From the NCBI RefSeq assembly GCF_004011695.2, contig NC_082411.1:434001-498000 (forward strand): a stretch of 64,000 nucleotides of DNA. Direction: 5' to 3'. A program made the position numbers and the translations under genes. Source of the stretch: Ascochyta rabiei (Eukaryota > Ascomycota > Dothideomycetes > Pleosporales > Didymellaceae). Positions 23,626 through 35,984 of the stretch are shown in pieces. The notes beneath the pieces were generated by a model that was not told the DNA's origin, searched no databases, and was given only the letters and a program-made list of their open reading frames with translations. Position 1 is the first letter of the stretch. Each line of letters starts with the position of its first letter.

Positions 23626-24429
23626 GAGCGGCGACGAGACAGCGAGCAACACGAGGATCCAAGGGGTTCAAGGGGTGGTGAGACACAGACGACGGCCGGG
23701 AGGGGCGGTTCCACGAGGGCCGCTGGAGCGAGTGACGGGTGGGCAGGTCAGCGAGGGAGAGAGGGCGGCGGACGGGAGGGAGGGAGGCTGCGTGGGCGAG
23801 CGGCGACGGTACGGGGCGGGCAGCGAGGTGGTGAGCGGCGCGGGTGCAAGACACAAGACAGGCGGGGCGTGCGGGCTTAAGAATGAACGGCGGCGATGCA
23901 GCAGAGCAGAGCAGCAGAGGCGCGCAGCCGTGCAGCAGCGTCGGCGGGGCCGAGGGGTGAGGCAGGGTGCGAGCACGGGCGGACGCGGTAGTCCAGAGTC
24001 CAGCGTCAAGAATAGCTGGAGGCGTGGTCTGGGTGCAGCAGGCCTGGCTGGTCGGCGTGTGGGCGTGGGTGCGTGGGTGCGTGGGTGCCGGTCGGCGGTC
24101 GGCGTGCAGCTCCCAGCGGCCGACTGCCCACTGCCCACCCGCTCAGCGCTCGTCCCTTGGTCAGTCGCGCCAAGACACCCATGCCTGCGCCTGCCTGTGC
24201 CTGAGTGTACGCCTGTGCCGGTCTGCGCACCGCCTGCGCACCGCCCGCCCACGCTCCGACCGCGCACACGACCGCCAGCGACGACCGCCCTCCCAGTCTC
24301 TGCCACCGCCGCCCGCTGCGGAGACTGTCCCGCTGCCACGCATCCCAGTGCGTCTGCCCGGCCCTGGCCGCCCTCCCTCTCTCTCTCTGCGCCCCCGAGT
24401 GTCCTGCCTCGCGCTAGCCCGCGCCCGGA

Positions 24430-24555
24430 GCTGCCACGCCCGCTGCCACGCCCGCTGCCACGCCCGCTGCCACGCCCGCTGCCACTGCTGCCACCGCTGC
24501 CACCGCTGTCACCGCTGCCACGCCCGCTGCCACCGCTGCCACCGCTGCCCGCAGA
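24430..24555 (+). repeat. tandem 12-bp repeat (CACGCCCGCTGC) grading into 9-bp units (CACCGCTGC)
   Basis: At least five near-identical 12-bp units are followed by 9-bp and mixed units, just upstream of the NST1 start. Likely in its promoter or 5' UTR. Confidence 0.8.
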
Positions 24556-24617
24556 AGCTCTTCTGACGCCCTCGGCCAGCTCCACACGCCGCACCACCGC
24601 CCCTGCCCCCCGCACCC

Positions 24618-27600
24618 ATGGCCCACGGCTCCAAGGCGCCAGCCCCCGCCGCCATGCCCTCCAATCCCTCGCCCGCCGCACATGCGCCCCAGCCGAGCGC
24701 CGTGAATCGCAAGAAGCAGAAGCGCCGCGAGAAGGAAGCCGCAAGGAAGGCTCTCCACGAGCCTGACGCCCCGCCCTCGCCCTCGTCCTCGCCCTCGCCC
24801 GTCAAGAACGGCGTTCATGGCATCCACGCTGTGTCGCCCGCCCTGGCCGCCGCCCTGGCCCGCCAGACTGCCCCGCCCTACGCCGCCCCCAACCCGGACG
24901 AGCCACGGTACGACGACGACGAAGACGACGACGACGAGCCTGAGTTCTACTCGGACGAGGAGGTCGAGCACTACGAGCATGCATACGCCGCCAACGGCCA
25001 CTACCCGCAGCCCTACGCTCACGCCTCCATACCCCCCGCCAGCGCCAAGAAGTCGAAACGGAAGAAGCGAGCCTCCCAGCCGCCCCCTCCGCTTGCCTAC
25101 ACACAGCACGCCGTGCCGCGACACAGCCCTGCCCCCGCGCATGCCCACGTCGCCAGGTCCGCTGCGCCCCGCAAGGATCGCATATGGAACACCTCCACCC
25201 AGGAGGAGCGTGAGCGCATCCGCGAGTTCTGGCTGTCCCTCGGCGAAGACGAACGCAAGTCGCTCGTCAAAATCGAAAAGGAAGCCGTGTTGCGCAAAAT
25301 GAAGGAACAGCAGAAGCACTCGTGCAGCTGCTCTGTGTGTGGGAGGAAGCGCACCGCCATTGAGGAGGAGCTGGAGGTTCTATACGATGCATATTATGAA
25401 GAGCTCGAGCAGTACGCGCACCTCCAGCAAGACGTCGGTAGTTTCTTGCCAGATGCTAATTACCGTCATGTCTCCAGTGCCCCGCACCCGCGCCCGCTCA
25501 TGACCACACACCCGCCGCCTGGCCACGCCCATGCTCATGCCCATGCCCATGCTCATGCCCATGCCCATCATTACGACGACGACGAAGACGAAGAGGACGA
25601 TGACGAAGACGAAGACTACTCGGGCGACGAAGAGGAGGACTACTCGAACAGCGAAATCTCCTCCGAGGCCGACTACAGCTCGGAAGAACGTAGCCTGCCA
25701 CCGCCTGAGGCGTCCGACTTCCTCCACTTTGGCAGTAGTCTGCAAGTCAAAGGTGAGCTTTCTGCTACACAGTCCTACACACACGGCTAATCTTGGCCAC
25801 CAGGTGGTATACTGACCGTGGCTGACGATCTGCTCAAGAACGACGGAAAGAAGTTCATAGAGATGATGGAGCAGCTTGCCGAGCGTAGGATGCAGAGAGA
25901 AGAGGAGGCTCAGTATCAAGCGCATCCAAGCATGTATCAGACGCACAACCAACACGCCCACGCACCCCCACCCGAAGAAGACGACTTTGACGACGAGGGA
26001 GACGAGGAAGAAGGCTACGAGGACGAAGACTACGAAGAAGAGGACGAGGACGAGGATGTGCGTACCGTTGGCGAGATCGCAGGCATCTTGGCTAATGGCT
26101 TGCAGGACACCATGACCGAAGAGCAGAGGATGGAGGAGGGGAGGCGAATGTTTCAGATTTTTGCTGCGCGCATGTTCGAGCAACGAGTCCTTCAGGCGTA
26201 TCGAGAGAAGGTCGCCGCGGAACGGCAGCAACGTTTGCTCGAAGAACTAGCAGAAGAGGACGAACGCAAAGACCAGAAAGAGGCCAAGAAGTTGAAGGAG
26301 GCCCAAAAACGAAAGGAGAAGAAAGACAAGCAGAAGCAGCAGAAGGCGGAAGAGAAGGCTCGCAAAGAAGCAGAGCAGGCCGCCAAAGAAGCTGAGCTCA
26401 AGGCGGCAGAGGAGAAGCGACTGGAGGAACAACGCAAGAAGCGTGAAGAGCAACGGAAAAGGAAAGACGCCGAACGGAAAGCCCAAGAAGAGGAGAAGCA
26501 GCGAAAAGAGGCCGAACGCCAGAGGCGTCAGCAAGAAGAGCGCGAGCGACAACAGGAGGCCGAAAGGAAAGCACGCGAGCACAAGGCTCAGGAGAAGAAG
26601 GCCAAGGAAGAGGCTAGACGAAAAGAGCGTGAAGAGAGAGACGCCAAGGAGAAAGAGGCTCGTGAGAAGAGGATACAAGAAGACAAGGAACGGAAGGAGC
26701 GCGATGCGAAAGCGAAAGCTGACAAGCAAGCTGCGGCAGCTGGTGCCCGGAAAGCGTCACAGCCTATTGCTGTCGCGCTGCCACCTCAGCTGCTGAAGCA
26801 AACCTCGTCTTCCGGAATGCCCTCACCACACGTTACTCCCGCGCTACCCAAGGCACCAACGCCCAACCACCCTCGGCACATCTCACACCAAGGCTCGCAT
26901 GGCTCTTCTCCGAACACACCGCAGGCTGCGCCAGGCACCAGCAAGTCCATGTCGCCTACGAACGCATATGGCCCTATCATGCCCAAGTCGATCCTGACGA
27001 AGCCAACAGCAGCGCAACATCAGAACCATCTTCAGCATGGCCAGCCAGCTCTACCCATGCTTCCCTTGGGACCTCCACCGGGCATGCAGGGGCCGCCAGG
27101 GCTGCACATGAGCGGTATGCCTCCCGCTCTGAATGGCTTCCCTGGCCAAGGCTCGATGCTACCTGGCATCATGGGTCCTCGTCCGGGCATGCCTCCGTTT
27201 CCGCCGCAGCTCGGTACACAGAACTTCCGTGGCTTCCCTCCACCAGGCATGCCAATGGGGCGCGGGTTCCCCATGGATGGTCCTCCTGGATTTGGTCCTA
27301 TGCCAGGGTTTGGTGGGCCAAACCAGATGCCTGGCTTTGGCATGGGCTTGTCGCCTCATTCGCGACAAGGATCCGGGTCGTTTGACCGACTGCCTAGCGT
27401 GGACAGCCCCATCTCAGGCCCTCAGGCCCAGCCGATACAGCGGCCGACGCCCATCAAGCGTCCCTCGAGCACGAAACCGACCGATGACGAGTCACGACCC
27501 GATGTTGACGACCTTGCTGATCATCTAGGTAGCAAAGCACTACTCGATGACGCAGAGGACATGCCCGAGCCCATGGAGCGAAGAGCAAGCGTGCAGCAGC

Positions 27601-28223
27601 ACAGCTCCTTCAGGAGCACCCCTATGGGCTTTGGATTTGCAGACGCACCAATGCCGTCCAGAAACGACTCGTTCTCGGCATTTGGAGCGCCTGGCGGCAA
27701 TATCTGGGGTACACCGCCCATGCCATTCGCACTGGGTCCTGGCGCTACATGGGGCAACTCGCCCACCTCTGGCTTCTTCAACAACAACCCGTTTCCTGTC
27801 GGCAGTATTCGCACCAACGAGCGTGGCCCTAATGAGCAGCGCATAGTATGGTTACGTCGTATGGTATGTACCGCGTGCAAGATGGTGGCTGCTCGCCAAC
27901 CCACACAAGACGGCTACGTGGATGCATCAGAGGTGCACCAGCAAATCGACGGGCTGCGCAACCCCAATGAGCCGGCCGTAACGCCTGAGGAAATCAAGGA
28001 GGCCTGCGATATCATCGACAGTACGCAGACGAACGGTGGAGGATCTCTCGAATACAAGGAGTCCGGCCCTGGTCGTCTGTCACACATCAAGTTCGTCGAT
28101 GTCGCGGCGGCTCCACCTGCAACACTGGGTGAGATTGGCAGCCCAGTTCCAGGGCACAGTGTCTTGGTGGGCGGGTTTGGCAACCCAAGGCCGTTTCCTG
28201 GTCTTGGACCACAAGGTTTCTGA
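24618..28223 (+). CDS. NST1: stress response protein Nst1
   Basis: Exons 24618..25752 and 25804..28223 give 1184 aa. Order of parts: low-complexity Ala/Pro N-terminus, basic [15 protein letters not shown], acidic tract after [17 protein letters not shown], the family core with [36 protein letters not shown] (a Cys cluster CSCSVCGRK), a (His-Ala)n run in exon 1, strongly acidic blocks, then about 200 residues of Lys/Glu/Arg/Gln coiled coil (roughly 500-690), and a Gly/Met/Pro-rich tail. The length and order match fungal Nst1, a negative regulator of salt tolerance known from yeast. The 51-bp intron splits a Gly codon. Predicted cytoplasmic. Confidence 0.93.
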
Positions 28224-28958
28224 GCGCTTGCATCGAATCTCTTATCCCTTTTCTTCAGGCCGTAGCTTCATCAGTATCTGGTAGCTGCGTAGGTCCTGGA
28301 CTTTCTTCGACTCTTTAGCTAGTCTCCATCCATGCTCCTTCTTCCGTGGAGGCAGCCAAGTTCATCGTCTCTCCCACCGGCGTTGTCCCATGATTTGAAG
28401 TGGTGTTGATGTTTGGTTTGCGTGTGGACTGCAAGCACAGCGTCGAGGCGTGCACAAAGCATAGGCATAAAGGCCTCCACTTACGTACGTGCTCACGAAG
28501 AAGCGGTCAAGCTCGGCTCGGTCGCATCTTGCAACCCCGCAGCCCAGGGCCTGAGCATTTCGTTGCGCGACCTCGAGTCGAGACAATCGTGTCTGGCATG
28601 ACTGAGCGATTGCAATACGTGCACAGGTAGTGGTACCCAGCCGTCATTGTGGTAGCTGCTGTTCAAGCCGCTCAAGCCGCTGTGCTGTGACTGTAAATAG
28701 CTCGTCAGGAACGGGTGATGCAACGTCACTCGAAATAGAAAGCACGTTGTTGATCTTAGAGCTGCATGATCCCTGTCTAGTGGGCTAGTGGGGGGCTTGC
28801 TGAGGCTCTGGCAGCTACATCAGACCTCCGCACGCCGCCCCGACCAACGTTCGATTTTCTCCCATCTGCCTTTCTCTCCTCTTCGCTGAGTGTGAGCTAT
28901 CTGTCTACTACCCCGTCAACCTCATATCCAGTCTATAACAACGCCATCCACCCTCGCC
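28224..28958. other. intergenic between NST1 and PCM1
   Basis: 3' UTR and promoter. CT-rich stretch before the PCM1 start, as in many fungal promoters. Nothing else seen. Confidence 0.4.
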
Positions 28959-30876
28959 ATGTCTGATCCTATTGCCGGAGCTGCGCAGAAGCACCCTGCG
29001 CCCGAGGGCCTTGTATACACATACGGAACTGCTGGAGTACGTAGAGCTGCGTCATCCCCTCCAGAGCCAGGCTAACGGACCACCGCACAGTTCCGCACCA
29101 AGGCGTAAGACCTCCCTTGCCCACACCCATATTCGTACCCCGCGCCGGCCCCGCAATGTGAAGCTGACCGCAGCAGCGATGTTCTCGACTCGGTCCTCAC
29201 GCGTGTCGGTCTGATTGCCGCCCTCCGATCGCGAGCACTGAAGGGCAAATGGATTGGTGTCATGATCACGGCATCCCACAACCCGCCTCAGGACAATGGC
29301 GTGAAGCTCGTTGAGCCGATGGTATGTGCTGCTGGCAGGCAATCAGCTATCAGGCTAACGTGGTGACAGGGCAACATGCTGCAAGTACGTTCCACCGATT
29401 CCAGGTGAAGAGAATGAGAAGGTAGGAACACAGCTCTGACACCAGTCTCTAGGAGGAGTGGGAGGTCATTAGTACCGAAATGGCGAATAAGACTAGCCCT
29501 GAACACGTCTCGAAATACTACCACGACATCGCCGCCAGGTTCAAGATCGACCTGAACACCCCCGCCCGCGTCGTCGTCGCTCGTGACACAAGGGCGTCTG
29601 GAGCAAGACTGCTTGGCTGTCTGCAGGACGGTCTCGCGGCCGCCGGCGCCGAAGTCAAGGAGTACGGCTTCTTGACTACACCGCAGCTGCACTACATGGT
29701 GCGCTGCCTGAACACTGAAGGCACAAAAGACGCCTATGGCACGCCCACCGAGAAGGGCTACTACGAGAAGTTCGGCGCTGCCTTCAAGACCGCGCTGCGC
29801 GGCAAGAAGCCCTCAGGCTCTTTGACAGTAGACGGCGCCAACGGTGTGGGTGGACCGAAGCTCGCCGAGCTGATCAAGTATCTGCCATCGAAGGAGGAGG
29901 GTGGTCTTGAGATCTTTGTCATCAATGACAATGTCATCAAGCCCGAGAGTTTGAACGTCGATGTAAGCCAGGCCTTCCAAACTGATGTGAGCAGCCAATC
30001 TGACCACGAATCCAGTGCGGTGCAGACTACGTCAAAACTAATCAGCGTGCTCCTCCCTCCTCCAAGGCTGGACCTGGTGACCGCTGCGCCTCCCTCGACG
30101 GTGATGCCGACCGCGTTGTGTACTACTTCAAGGACGAGCAAAACGTTTTCCGTCTTCTGGACGGTGACCGCATTGCGACCCTGGTAGCTTCCTTCCTTGG
30201 AGACCTTGTGCGCCAGAGCGGACTCGCCGACTCGATCAAGATCGGTGTCGTACAGACCGCATACGCCAACGGAGCCGCCACAAACTACGTTGAGCAGAAC
30301 CTGAAGCTCAAGGTCGACTGCACACCTACGGGGGTCAAGTATCTCCACCACGCAGCGGAGAAGCTCGACATCGGAGTGTACTTCGAGGCTAATGGCCACG
30401 GCACCGTCATCTTCTCGCACGACACCCTTGACACAATCGAGAAGTACGAGCCAAGGAACCCAGGCGAGAAAGAGGCCATTGAGGTCCTGCAGGCTTGCAT
30501 CAACCTCATCAACCAGTCTGTTGGTGACGCACTTTCCGACTTCCTGCTCGTCGAAGTTGTGCTTGCACACAAGCACTGGGGACCCCAGGAGTGGCTCTCC
30601 ACTTACACCGACCTTCCCAACCGCCTTCTCAAGGTTCTCGTCAACGACCGCACCATCTTCAAGACCACAGACGCTGAGCGTAAGCTCACAAGCCCGGAGG
30701 GCGTCCAAGCACAGATTGACAAGGAAGTGCAGAAGGTCCGCCAGGGACGTTCGTTTGCGCGTGCCAGTGGTACCGAGGACGCTGTCCGTGTTTACGCGGA
30801 GGCTGCGACCAAGGCGGAAGCTGAAGACCTGGCCAGGAAGGTCTCCGAGATTGTCAGAGCCGCTGGTGGCGCTTAG
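28959..30876 (+). CDS. PCM1: phosphoacetylglucosamine mutase
   Basis: Six exons: 28959..29036, 29091..29104, 29177..29321, 29370..29384, 29453..29962 and 30016..30876, giving 540 aa, the usual length. The enzyme converts GlcNAc-6-P to GlcNAc-1-P on the way to UDP-GlcNAc for chitin and glycans. All active-site loops are present: phosphoserine loop TASHNPP, metal loop DGDADR, sugar-binding EANGHGT and phosphate-binding [12 protein letters not shown]. The early core YGTAGFRTKADVLDSVL is split by introns, so exon 2 has 14 bp and exon 4 has 15 bp (GNMLQ). Conservation across these joins makes the micro-exons firm. Confidence 0.95.
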
Positions 30877-32352
30877 AGAGCGAACCGGATTTGCTACGAC
30901 GAGAGAGTGATTTTGAGGCTAGATAGAGGGCTGCCCTGAGGGACAGCTTTTGGCGTGGAGGCGGGATTTGATATGGGGAAGGAAAAAAAAGCATGATGGT
31001 CAGGGTAAGAGAAAAGGACATGATGGGATGACTTGACGATAGAGAAAAGCTTGGATATCGATATCACGCGGCATTGGCATAGTGTGGCTGCATCGACTCA
31101 CCCTGGTGACTTGTTCACAGTGCGACAGATGTTTGAAGCAGACCTCGGCCTTGTCCTTAGGTACGTACAGTATTGCACCGCTTCACCTGCCCACGGCGAT
31201 GATGACCGAGACAGTCGTGCAGTCCAAGGACCTCTCACGGCTGGCTCACTTACAGATACTGCGTAGCAGAGATCCCATGGTGGACTCGGTGTGCGATGAT
31301 TTTACAACCTGTCTGAGCCGAATGACTACCACCCTTCTTCCTCGTACACTCGCGCTTGTGGCGGACCGTGGCTGACGAGCAACAGTGGTTTGCACAGAGT
31401 TGGGTGGACTAGGTCCTTTCTCCGCTGGCCAGCGCACAACCACCAACGGCGTCTGGTGGGTGGTTGCCAGGTGGGTGGCGTGTCGTCACCCAGTGCGTTC
31501 CTGAAACACGAGCCATGGACAAGGCTGACTGCGGATACCGGCAAGGTTGTGCAGCACACACAGCCAATGACAGCACTGCCCTGGCCTTCATTCCCCAGGC
31601 CTTTCTGAGGGCCACTACATCGGTGTCTGACATGCGAAACGCGGTGCGCCGGTGCAAGGAATGCAATGCCTGTGTTACCAGGGTCGGCACAACCCGGGGC
31701 CTGTGACGGCGTTGGAGATGCTGTGTGCGCGCTCTTGCCTCTGTCGAGGGCAACGCGAGGCTGCACACGAGCGTTGCGTCAACTCTGGTTAACAGGCCGG
31801 GGCGGGGCGCCGTAGCGTGGGCAGTGGGTGGCAGCTGCTCTCCGCAAAAGCTGGCGTCGATCGCCTCCTGAAGGGGCAAGACGCTCTCTCGATGCAGCAA
31901 AGCCGGCGGGCAGCCTGGACAGAAATAAAATGTCGGCGTGTATGCGGCGGCAATATGGAGACGCAGGGCCACTCATAGGGCGCCTTGCAGCATGCCTGAC
32001 CCTGTCGCGTCCTCGTCCAACGGATGTCGGACGCGACAAGCTTCGTCCAACGCCGATCTCTGCAGCTCTCTTCTTGGGCCATTGTCGTTGGCACACTCTT
32101 CTGCAGCACCTGACCGTGATCTTCTCCTTGGTGTCTTTGTAGATTCTGCTTGCTGCGTCGCAATCAGCTGTACGTCCCACCGTCCCACCGTCTCTGCGAC
32201 CGCCGCACTTCGTCTTGCGCACAGCAGAGGACGCCTGCGAATACGACGAGGCATGTGCTGAGCGCCTCCCTCGCTGGACCCTCGACACTCGTCATACCGA
32301 CCCGCACGCGCTCACAACCACACTCGCTCCACCTCCTATACACACACGCACA
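30877..32352. other. long intergenic region between PCM1 and the channel gene
   Basis: Many short frames on both strands but no domain, no splice-consistent gene and no repeat structure that I could support. Confidence 0.4.
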
Positions 32353-35309
32353 ATGGCTGCGGCACCACCAAGATGGCTGCTCTCGCGGGACGAGAGCGTC
32401 GGCGAGAAGTTCGAGCAAATCATGAACCAGGACCCGTTGGGAGCTTCGGTACGCCCGACGCCGCCAACTGCCTGGGGCTCATACTGACAAAGCGCTGCAG
32501 GTAAACTCAGATGCTGTCGTTATTGCCATTGGAACCTCACTCGCTGTTACCGGTGCCATTTTCTTGGCCTTTCTATTACTTCGTCCATTCAACACCATTG
32601 TGTACGCCCCCCGCCTACGCCACGCAGACGAGAGGCACCGACCGCCGCCGCTCGACAAGTCGCTCTTCGCCTGGTACAAGCCCGTGTTCAAGACCAACGA
32701 AGACTACTACGTCGAGAAAATTGGCCTCGATGCTACCGTCTTTCTGCGGTTCGCGAGAATGTGCCGCAACATGTTCATCACACTGGCTGTCTTTGGTTGC
32801 GCCATCATCATTCCCGTCAACATCACCAACCAGATCAAGACTCGGAAGATCCAAAACCTGAGCGACGAGTCTAAGTTCATCTTCGTTATGATGACACCCT
32901 CCTTGCTGACTGGCCAGGTCTTTTGGGCCTTCGTGGTGGTCGCGTACGTGTTCGACATCATCGTTTGCGGTTACCTGTGGTGGACCTACCGAGCCGTGCA
33001 CCGACTGCGACGGAGATACATGGACAGCGCCGAGTACCAGAACAGTCTGCATGCTAGGACGCTGATGGTAACGGACATCAGCAAGGATTACCGCAGTGAT
33101 CAGGGCTTGCTTGAGATCACGGATAGCTTGAAGACCACACCCGAAGTACCACGCACGACCATTGGCAGGAACATGAAGGACATTCCAGACCTGATTGAGT
33201 CGCACGAGGAAGCCGTCATGGAGTTGGAAGCGGTTCTCTCCAGGTATCTGAAGAATCCGGATCAGCTGCCCGCCCAGCGCCCGCTGTGCACACCATCGAA
33301 GAAAGACCCAGAGTTCACAGACAAGAAGCAGAAGGTGGATGCCATCGACTACCTCACGGCCCGGATCCAACGTCTGGAAACGAAGATCAAGGAAGCGCGC
33401 GAGACGGTCGACAACAGGGATGCCATGCCTTTTGGATTTGCCAGCTACGAGACGCTCGAGTCTGCGCACACCGTCGCCTTCGTTGCGCGTAGTAAGCACC
33501 CCAAAGCTACCACCGTCCGCCTTGCACCCAAGCCAAAAGACATCATCTGGAAGAACCTGCTCCTGAACCCCAAGCAGAGACGATGGCGGCGATTCATCAA
33601 CAACGTCTGGATCACTCTGCTTACCGTTCTCTACTTCATTCCAAACGCCGGTATCGCTATCTTCTTGTCAAAGCTCAACAATCTGGCCCTTCTTTGGGAC
33701 ACCTTCAACACCGAAATGCACACGCATCCTAAATTTTGGGCCGTTGTGCAGGGTGTTCTGGCTCCAGCATTGACTTCCCTGTTCTACTATTTCTTGCCCA
33801 TCATCTTCCGTCGTCTGTCCATGAAAGCTGGCGATCAGTCGAAGAGCTCCCGCGAGAAGCACGTCATCCACCAGCTTTACGCCTTCTTCGTCTTCAACAA
33901 TCTTGTCGTCTTCTCGATATTCTCGGCTGTCTTCAAGATCATCACCAGTGCTCTGGCAGCAGCTGAAGGCGACTCGAGTTTCGTTGCAGTCGTCAGGGCC
34001 ATCGAGCCCTTCCAGCAGCTCATGGGCGCACTCTGCGATGTGTCTGGGTACTGGGTTACTTGGCTCGTTCAACGCAACCTCGGTGCGGTGATCGATCTGT
34101 CGCAGGCTGTCAATCTAGCCTGGGGCTCATTCTCACGCAAGTTCCTGAACCCAACACCACGTGAACTGATCCAGCGAACAGCCCCGCCACCTTTTGATTA
34201 CACGAGCTACTACAACTATTTCTTGTTTTACTCGACAGTCACTCTGATTTTTGGAATGTTGCAGCCTGTCACGCTGGTTGTGACTGCATTCTACTTCACC
34301 CTCGACTCCTGGATGAAGAAGTATCTCCTCATGTTCGTCAATTACGCTCCTGTTTTCACCTTCATAGCTGACATTCTACAGGTATGTGTTCTACACCAAG
34401 AACGAGACTGGCGGCCTCTTCTGGCGCGTTCTATTCAACCGCATGCTGTTCGGCGCCTTCCTGGCGAACGTTATTACTGCTTGCCTGGTGAGCACGAAAG
34501 GCGGCGTACAGCAGTACATGATGGCAGCTGCTATGGCTCCTCTTCCATTCCTCTTGCTCGGGTTCAAGTTCTACTGTAAGAAGACATACGACCACTCGAT
34601 GAAGTACTACACCCAGGGCAACACGAACAAGGGCGCCGAGGCCCAGACACCTATCGACAAGGAATCTCGCAGGCGCGATCGTGTCGCAACCCGCTTCGGA
34701 CATCCCGCTCTCTACCAGAAGCTCACCGTGCCGATGGTTTCTGAGAAGAGCAAGCACCTCCTCGCCGAAGTCTATCGCGGGCGTCTCGACGGCGATGTCG
34801 GCGACAATGCAGCTTTCAGCGACGTCTACTCCATGAAGCGCATGAGCAAAGAAAACCCTGGCAAGATCGCCACCTCGGCCACTGGACCGTTTGAATTTGT
34901 CTCAGAGAATAACATGGATTACGAGAACTTCAAAGACCGTTCCGAATTCAACTCTGACCGCGGCTCCATGTACGGCGAAAGCAACCGCCCGGACTCGCCA
35001 TCGACGCTGTGGGGCGATGATGGGCGCGGCCGTAGTTCAAGCCGCGGATCCACGCGCGCAGCCGACGACAACGGTGTCACGTATCCAGCCGGATACCACC
35101 AGACACCGAGCAATCTGCGCGAGTATAGCCCCAGCCCAGAACCGGAGTTGCGGCACATGGAGAGCAACTCGAGCCAACCGTACCAACTCCACGACGACCA
35201 TAATCTGCTAAGCGGTGCGGCCCCTATGGGGCATCAGACGCCCGCTGGGTATACGCCGTACAGCCCAGAGCGAGATGGCGAAAGGAGAGACGAGTATTTC
35301 CGCAGGTAG
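32353..35309 (+). CDS. OSCA/TMEM63/Csc1-type cation channel (DUF221 family)
   Basis: Exons 32353..32448, 32501..34332 and 34382..35309 give 951 aa. Layout of the fungal Csc1/Rsn1 family: an extracellular N-terminus, TM0 (VVIAIGTSLAVTGAIFLAFLLLRP), RSN1_TM helices, a large cytosolic loop with HARTLMVTDIS and AFVARS, then the channel core from NNVWITLLTVLYFIPNAG through FVFNNLVVFSIFSA to YTKNETGG and the last helices. A long polar C-terminal tail ends in FRR. The family forms osmotically or mechanically gated cation channels or lipid scramblases in plasma membrane or ER. The second intron needs the rare 5' site GTTCGT to keep frame and the LLMYVFYTKNE motif. Confidence 0.92.
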
Positions 35310-35984
35310 CAGGAACGGGGTGGTACAATGCAACGATTTCTTTTTAGGGTTAAAAAGGACTAGACAGGGCACTCTCTCTATCTCTCCGTGTCAGACATAG
35401 ATAGCAGCGGCTGTTTATTTTTATTTTTCTGGCGTATGCATCTAGATGGCGTTTTCCGGGGAGCGTAAACACCCCTTTTGCGCGCGCGCATGTGCGCCCC
35501 TTTTTGTGGGCATTCTGCACTGTTATGGATGGGCTCCTAGCTAGCTAGCTAGCTTTTGCACTTTTTTTTTTTTTTTTTTTTCTTTTGGCTTGCATGTCTC
35601 GGATTTGATATGCATAGTCAATGACCATACACATACAGCATTTCTCTCTCTCTCCTCTTACTAACTTGTGTGTCTTCTCTTGGGTTCCTCTGTGGATTTC
35701 CTACCTCAGCACGTCTTGTGAAGTCCAAGCTCTCTTTTGGAATCCACATCGACTTGCTGCATCGTCACGCAACGGGTAGAAGCTTGGATGTGGGTGGGTG
35801 CTCGAACAAGGGGGTTGTGGTGAGACATGGGATGCTGAACATATGCACGATGCTAGGGTTCGATTTGGTGGGGACGCTGGGTACCTGTGTGATGCGCTGT
35901 GTGTGGGGTCTTGTTTTGCGAATCTCTTGAATCTGTAGATTGGACAATGGCTCTGCACTCAACAGTCTGTCGCAGTGTGCTTTA
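35310..35984. other. intergenic with simple repeats
   Basis: Contains (CTAG)n at about 35538..35553, a poly-T run at about 35562..35581 and a CT-rich tract near 35645. No gene seen. Confidence 0.6.

Larger units (their letters stand above)
23429..24617. other. GC-rich divergent intergenic region between RHO2 and NST1
   Basis: Holds both promoters and probably long 5' UTRs. Very long frames are open here on both strands, an effect of GC- and Pro/Arg-biased repeats rather than of coding. See the separate repeat entries. Confidence 0.6.

Noticed and set aside
23615..24766. 383-codon plus-strand and 358-codon minus-strand frames over the same DNA
   Set aside because: Both are Arg/Pro/Ala-biased products of GC-rich tandem repeats, with no domains; NST1 and RHO2 fully explain the locus.
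24414..26231. Long minus-strand frames antisense to NST1
   Set aside because: Hydrophobic Leu/Val repeats mirror the acidic and Glu/Lys-rich NST1 codons; no independent gene signals.
29761..30708. 315-codon frame antisense to PCM1
   Set aside because: Shadow of a strongly conserved gene; composition follows from PCM1 codons.
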